Position numbers and translations under genes: made by a program. The notes beneath the pieces are model-generated. The model was not told the DNA's origin. It searched no databases and was given only the letters and a program-made list of their open reading frames with translations. From a virus, in the IMG/VR virus record IMGVR_UViG_3300018080_000306, positions 1 through 40,678 of that record: DNA of 40,678 nucleotides. One strand, written 5' to 3'. Numbering within the stretch: the first letter of the stretch is position 1; every line of letters starts with the position of its first letter. Positions 37,525 to 40,678 of this stretch are shown piece after piece.

Positions 37525-38924
37525 TGGTCCTGGTCCTGGTCCCGCAAAGGCTCGAATTCAGCGACCATTTCGGCAGTTTCGCCGGTGAATTCTTCCCATC
37601 TTTTGATGATTAAGTCGCAATAAGCGGGTTCATATTCGATACAATAACAGCATCTTCCGGTCTGTTCGCATCCAATCAGCGTTGATCCGCTTCCCGCGAA
37701 CGGATCGAAGACTACCCATCCGGGCCGGCTGCTGTATTGGATCGCTCGGACGGCGAGTTCCACAGGCTTTTCGGTAAGATGGATCATCTTCGACTGCGCG
37801 ACTTTTTTGACGATCCAGTAGTCGCTCGGTATTTTGTCCCTGGGGTCGAAATCAAAAACCGCTATATGCTTTTCCGGCCCTAATTCGATGACTTCGACAT
37901 CAGGTTTATCCTCTTCGGCCGTTTCAAAACAGTCGATGATATTAAATGCGCCGAAGAATTTATGGGCTGCGCCTTCCTTCCATCCGTAGAATGCAAACTC
38001 GCAGTCGCTCATAAAATCCCGCCTGGTCAACACAGGGAATAATTTTCTCCATGTGATTATACTCTGAAATCTCAATTTATTTTTTTTGAGATACATCGGA
38101 TAGCGATGCAGGTTCGTGTATCCCCCCCAAATATAGAAGGCTGCTCCGGACCGAAGGATCGATGCGATATTCCTAAACCATACATCAACAATCTCGTCAT
38201 ACGCTTCGCCTTTGATATCGTCGCCGTGCAGCGCCATATCTTTCGCGATCATCTTCGTCCGGTGAACGCCGGCGCCATCAAGCGTTTTTGAATACGAATT
38301 GCCTGATGCTATAGCCAGCGCGCTCCGGCTCTTGACGGCGACTCCATACGGCGGATCGGTGTTCACCATATCCGCATCCGCTCCGTCGAACAAGGCGTAT
38401 ATCTGATCCATGTCGCTGCTATCTCCGCACAACAATCTATGGTTCCCTAATTTAAACAATTGTCCGCGCTTGGTTGTCGGCGGATCAATCGGCTCCGGCT
38501 GGACATCAGGTGGGATTCTCCCGTTCCGAATCTGTTCTTTTCGGCCGCGTTCGAATTCCTCGACTGTGAATCCGGTTATCTCTAAATCGAGTCCTTCATT
38601 CTCAAGAGCATTGATCTCGATTTCGAGTTTCTCGAAATCCCATTCGGCGATTTCGCCGGTCTTATTGTCCGCGATCCGGTAGGCTTTCGCCTTTTCATCA
38701 CTCAAATCGGCGATATGAACCGGAACAGTCTCAAGACCGAGTTCCTTCGCTGCCAGGTATCGAGTATGACCGACGATGATTATTCCGGTTTTATCAACAA
38801 CAATCGGCTGCCTGAATCCGAATTCCTGGATACTTTTCGCAACTTTTTCGACTGCTTTCTGGTTGAACCTGGGGTTATTCTCGTAGGGCGCGATCTCGTC
38901 CAGGCTTTTAGTTTCGATTTTCAA
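37512..38924 (-). CDS. ParB-domain DNA N6-adenine/N4-cytosine methyltransferase
   Basis: 470 residues with TTG start (GGAG before it). Residues 1-120 are a ParB/Srx-like N-terminal domain (PYENNPRFNQKAVEKVAKSI, GIIIVGHTRYLAAKELGL, YRIADNKTGEIAEWDFE). The methyltransferase has DPPY at 190-193 and FDPFAGSGST at 406-415, the order of the beta class. Such fusions are common in phages and usually act as orphan methyltransferases. No cognate restriction enzyme is present. It probably protects or marks phage DNA. Confidence 0.9.
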   Translation of the reverse strand: MKIETKSLDEIAPYENNPRFNQKAVEKVAKSIQEFGFRQPIVVDKTGIIIVGHTRYLAAKELGLETVPVHIADLSDEKAKAYRIADNKTGEIAEWDFEKLEIEINALENEGLDLEITGFTVEEFERGRKEQIRNGRIPPDVQPEPIDPPTTKRGQLFKLGNHRLLCGDSSDMDQIYALFDGADADMVNTDPPYGVAVKSRSALAIASGNSYSKTLDGAGVHRTKMIAKDMALHGDDIKGEAYDEIVDVWFRNIASILRSGAAFYIWGGYTNLHRYPMYLKKNKLRFQSIITWRKLFPVLTRRDFMSDCEFAFYGWKEGAAHKFFGAFNIIDCFETAEEDKPDVEVIELGPEKHIAVFDFDPRDKIPSDYWIVKKVAQSKMIHLTEKPVELAVRAIQYSSRPGWVVFDPFAGSGSTLIGCEQTGRCCYCIEYEPAYCDLIIKRWEEFTGETAEMVAEFEPLRDQDQDQNEE

Positions 38925-38944
38925 TGGTTATTCTCCTGTTTCGT

Positions 38945-39700
38945 TTATTGTTCCGGTGTAGGCCATTCCCGGATTTCCAAATCCAGGGGCGTCGGTTCTC
39001 GGCCGCCCATCTGTTTGAAGAAGAATGGAATCTCGTTATCGCCGCAGTAATCCCGGATGTCTCTCGCCCAGGATGCGTCCATCGGGCGCGCGCCGGGGCC
39101 GGTCTCGCCGCCGACAATGATCCAGTTTATAAATGTCATCCATATAGTGCTATGCCACCTCTTTATGTATGCTTCTATATCACGGAAATATAAAATCGAC
39201 TCCAGTAGTGGTTCAAAACTAATAAACCTAACCGGCGCTTCCTGGACACGCCTCTGGTCATGAAATGCGCCAAGACGATTATGGAATGTCCCTGTATCCT
39301 CTGCCGTAAATCCGAACCAGATATTGTCCGGAGTCGGTATATTCGGGAAAATGTCATCGATGTTATTCGGTCGTTTCGTCAGAAAAATATAGGTATGATC
39401 CCTATAGATTTGAGTCACATCGACAATCTCTTCCATCCATTCCTTGCCGACATTGTAATGGAAGGCGTCCCCCATACTGCATACGAATATCCGCGATGGA
39501 CGTTTGACTTCGCTCGGTTCATCAATTCTCTTTCTGTGAAACGTGACTTCCATCGGGTTATCGGCCGGATATCCGAACCGTCCGCGCATCCGATTTGCCA
39601 GGCGCCTGGCGTAGCAGTTGTCACATCCGCGACTGATCGGCTGACATCCGGTGATCGGGTTCCATGTGTAGTCGCACCATTCGATTCCTGTTTTGTTCAT
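38945..39700 (-). CDS. DUF5131 (phage Gp37/Gp68) family protein
   Basis: 251 residues. The family hallmarks are seen in order: TGIEWCDYTWNPITGC, SRGCDNCYARRLANRM, RIFVCSMGDAFH, YIFLTKRP, IWFGFTAED, VRFISFEPLLE, WIIVGGETGPGARPM and IPFFFKQMGG. The cysteine cluster (C-x6-C-x2-C) suggests a bound metal or iron-sulphur cluster; a radical-type activity has been suggested but not proven to my knowledge. It lies between two DNA methyltransferases, so DNA or tRNA modification is a fair guess. A 30-base copy of its 5' end occurs upstream of the next gene. Confidence 0.88.
   Translation of the reverse strand: MNKTGIEWCDYTWNPITGCQPISRGCDNCYARRLANRMRGRFGYPADNPMEVTFHRKRIDEPSEVKRPSRIFVCSMGDAFHYNVGKEWMEEIVDVTQIYRDHTYIFLTKRPNNIDDIFPNIPTPDNIWFGFTAEDTGTFHNRLGAFHDQRRVQEAPVRFISFEPLLESILYFRDIEAYIKRWHSTIWMTFINWIIVGGETGPGARPMDASWARDIRDYCGDNEIPFFFKQMGGREPTPLDLEIREWPTPEQ
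39671..39700 (-). repeat. 5' end of DUF5131 gene, copy 1 of a 30-base direct repeat
   Basis: These bases are the start of the intact gene. They match the segment at 40497-40526 in 27 of 30 positions, same strand. Confidence 0.8.
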
Positions 39701-40404
39701 GATTTTTCTCCGTTTTCTGATTTATATGTCTTATCCCACTGATCGACTACAGACGCGCACCATTCACCCATCGCACGAGGTACACCGTTTCCGAGCCAAT
39801 GGACACGTAATTGATTTGAATATCGTTCATGAGACCGATAAGTAATTTTAGCGAGTTCAGGAAAACCCTGAAGGTCTGCGGCTTCTTTTGATTTCAAAAT
39901 ATGATCAAATGACCTTTTCGATATTCGATTTCCACTCGATGAAATTACAGAATATTCCGGCTGCCCTGGGCGGTTCGATGGAAGCATTGATTTTGCAAGC
40001 ATCGCCAAACTGAACGGCCAGAACCAGAATAAACGAACACGTTTTGTTTTACCTCCGCAGTCCCAGTCGCGTATTTTTATAGAAATCGCATCAGTAAATT
40101 TAATATCACTTTTCCACGCGGAACGGACATTCTCCATAATCCACCAGCGCGGTTGAGCAGCCTTGACCACTCGGAGAAATTCCGGAATACCGTCCCAGGG
40201 ATTCCCCTGTCCACGTCGAGCAGATGAGTATTTCTGACAAGGCGGACCGCCGATTATTCCGTCGAACCGTCCCGCCGGCGGAGAAGGCCAGCCGACAATA
40301 TCTTGTCCCAGGCATTTTTCCGGACCGCGTACAACGCACCATCCGCGCGCTTCAAATGGACGCCCGAAAAGGTCGATGCCGGGGAAGAGGGATAGAATCA
40401 ACAA
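39697..40404 (-). CDS. C5-cytosine DNA methyltransferase, compact phage type
   Basis: 235 residues with TTG start and GGAG 6 bases before it. Motif I LSLFPGIDL, motif IV GGPPCQ with catalytic C56, motif VI MENV at 90-93, motif VIII-like RVRLFWFW and motif X GNGVP at 205-209 are all present. It is much shorter than typical enzymes (over 320 residues), with a reduced target-recognition region, as in other phage orphan forms. It overlaps both the 42-residue ORF before it and the DUF5131 gene after it. Confidence 0.9.
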   Translation of the reverse strand: MLILSLFPGIDLFGRPFEARGWCVVRGPEKCLGQDIVGWPSPPAGRFDGIIGGPPCQKYSSARRGQGNPWDGIPEFLRVVKAAQPRWWIMENVRSAWKSDIKFTDAISIKIRDWDCGGKTKRVRLFWFWPFSLAMLAKSMLPSNRPGQPEYSVISSSGNRISKRSFDHILKSKEAADLQGFPELAKITYRSHERYSNQLRVHWLGNGVPRAMGEWCASVVDQWDKTYKSENGEKS

Positions 40405-40526
40405 TTGTCACTCCGAGGTAAGTAAACAGAGTGTGAATTCCTTCCCCAATTCGCTGGGGTCCTCTGTCGGGTTTTTCGGCGGAAGAACCTATAAATGTCG
40501 CACCATTCAATTCCGGTCTTGTTCAT
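40398..40526 (-). CDS. 42-residue chimeric ORF beginning as DUF5131
   Basis: A good ribosome binding site (AGGAG) precedes ATG. The first 10 residues, MNKTGIEWCD, are those of the DUF5131 protein, then unrelated sequence (IYRFFRRKTRQRTPANW) runs to a stop that overlaps the methyltransferase start by 7 bases. In the +1 frame after the copied start the sequence looks more natural (GSSAEKPDRGPQRIGEGIHT), suggesting a recombination joint that put two coding fragments out of frame. It may serve only as a leader that couples translation to the methyltransferase. Confidence 0.5.
   Translation of the reverse strand: MNKTGIEWCDIYRFFRRKTRQRTPANWGRNSHSVYLPRSDNC
40497..40526 (-). repeat. 5' end of DUF5131 gene, copy 2 of a 30-base direct repeat
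   Basis: Second copy, upstream of the cytosine methyltransferase; three mismatches to the copy at 39671-39700. Confidence 0.8.
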
Positions 40527-40545
40527 CGTTTCGCTCCTATAAATA

Positions 40546-40574
40546 ATTTAACATATTTCTCTCAAAATTCGCAA
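40546..40574 (-). promoter_or_regulatory. candidate promoter of the modification operon
   Basis: TTGCGA and TTAAAT (4 of 6 each) on the minus strand, 17 bases apart, with a TG just before the -10. The transcript would begin only about 13 bases before the 42-residue ORF. The rest of 40527-40678 has no clear gene apart from what may be the end of primase across the joined ends. Confidence 0.4.
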
Positions 40575-40649
40575 TACTGGCATGGAATTTCTGAAATATG
40601 CTTTTTTTTCCTTATTAATTCTAAACCTTGAAACCACTGGCTAAAATCC

Positions 40650-40664
40650 CAAAGTTAAACTTTG
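40650..40664. other. 15-base palindrome near the window edge
   Basis: CAAAGTT and AACTTTG surround a single A. It differs from the TACAAT-type operators at 11.8 kb. If the primase frame crosses the ends, it lies inside the primase 3' end. Confidence 0.4.
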
Positions 40665-40678
40665 TAACTCGCCTTTAC

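Noticed and set aside
1-40678. Use of an alternative genetic code with UGA as tryptophan
   Set aside because: Several genes end at UGA in tight ATGA or TGATG overlaps with well-formed downstream starts, and TGG is used freely.
40527-40678. Attachment site or integrase remnant at the right edge
   Set aside because: Only a short palindrome and AT-rich sequence are seen; no recombinase frame and no tRNA-like sequence.

Overview
The window looks like most or all of the genome of one tailed double-stranded DNA phage or prophage with a long non-contractile (siphovirus-type) tail. Every gene I accept lies on the minus strand. They are densely packed, and neighbours often overlap by TAATG, TGATG or ATGA, so translation is probably coupled. 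There are no tRNA or rRNA genes, no integrase, no transposase and no host housekeeping genes. The host cannot be named from the sequence. Ribosome binding sites are clear bacterial GGAG/AAAGGA types, and one predicted lipoprotein with a second membrane segment weakly suggests a host with an outer membrane.

Read in the direction of transcription (right to left), the window opens at 40.6-37.5 kb with a modification block: a short chimeric ORF, a C5-cytosine methyltransferase, a DUF5131 (Gp37/Gp68) protein and a ParB-domain adenine/cytosine-N methyltransferase. DNA packaging follows at 37.5-33.9 kb: three small genes, then the large terminase and a zinc-ribbon protein. The three small genes and the N-terminus of the large terminase share one Nu1-like module. 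After a strong terminator at 33.87 kb comes the head block at 33.7-28 kb: a small head protein, a lambda-type portal, a fused protease and Mu-type major capsid protein, a decoration protein, and head-tail connector or terminator proteins. The tail block at 28-11.9 kb holds a very long fibre placed before the major tail protein, then the major tail protein, a terminator, a frameshifted tail assembly chaperone pair, a lipoprotein, a tape measure protein, a distal tail protein, two paralogous beta-helix proteins and three related small virion proteins.

The early region starts at 11.85 kb. Two candidate promoters each overlap a copy of a 15-bp near-palindrome and drive four small genes, including an XRE-type helix-turn-helix regulator. 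A strong terminator at 10.32-10.35 kb separates these from the replication and recombination operon: Cas4-like nuclease, Sak4/RecA-like ATPase, unknown protein, SF2 helicase, VRR-NUC nuclease, small unknowns, ASCH protein, deoxynucleotidase, DUF551 protein and a CHC2/TOPRIM primase. The primase runs off the left edge. If the two ends of the window are joined, its frame continues 12 more codons to a stop, so the molecule may be circular or circularly permuted.

The main unusual points are: four consecutive genes carrying one Nu1-like packaging module; a gene whose only sensible start is AUA; a DUF551 gene whose frame continues as protein-like sequence through two UGA codons; GC-rich hairpins placed just upstream of several ribosome binding sites; a tandemly repeated start region before the packaging genes; and a duplicated DUF5131 5' end flanking the cytosine methyltransferase. 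No endolysin was recognised.
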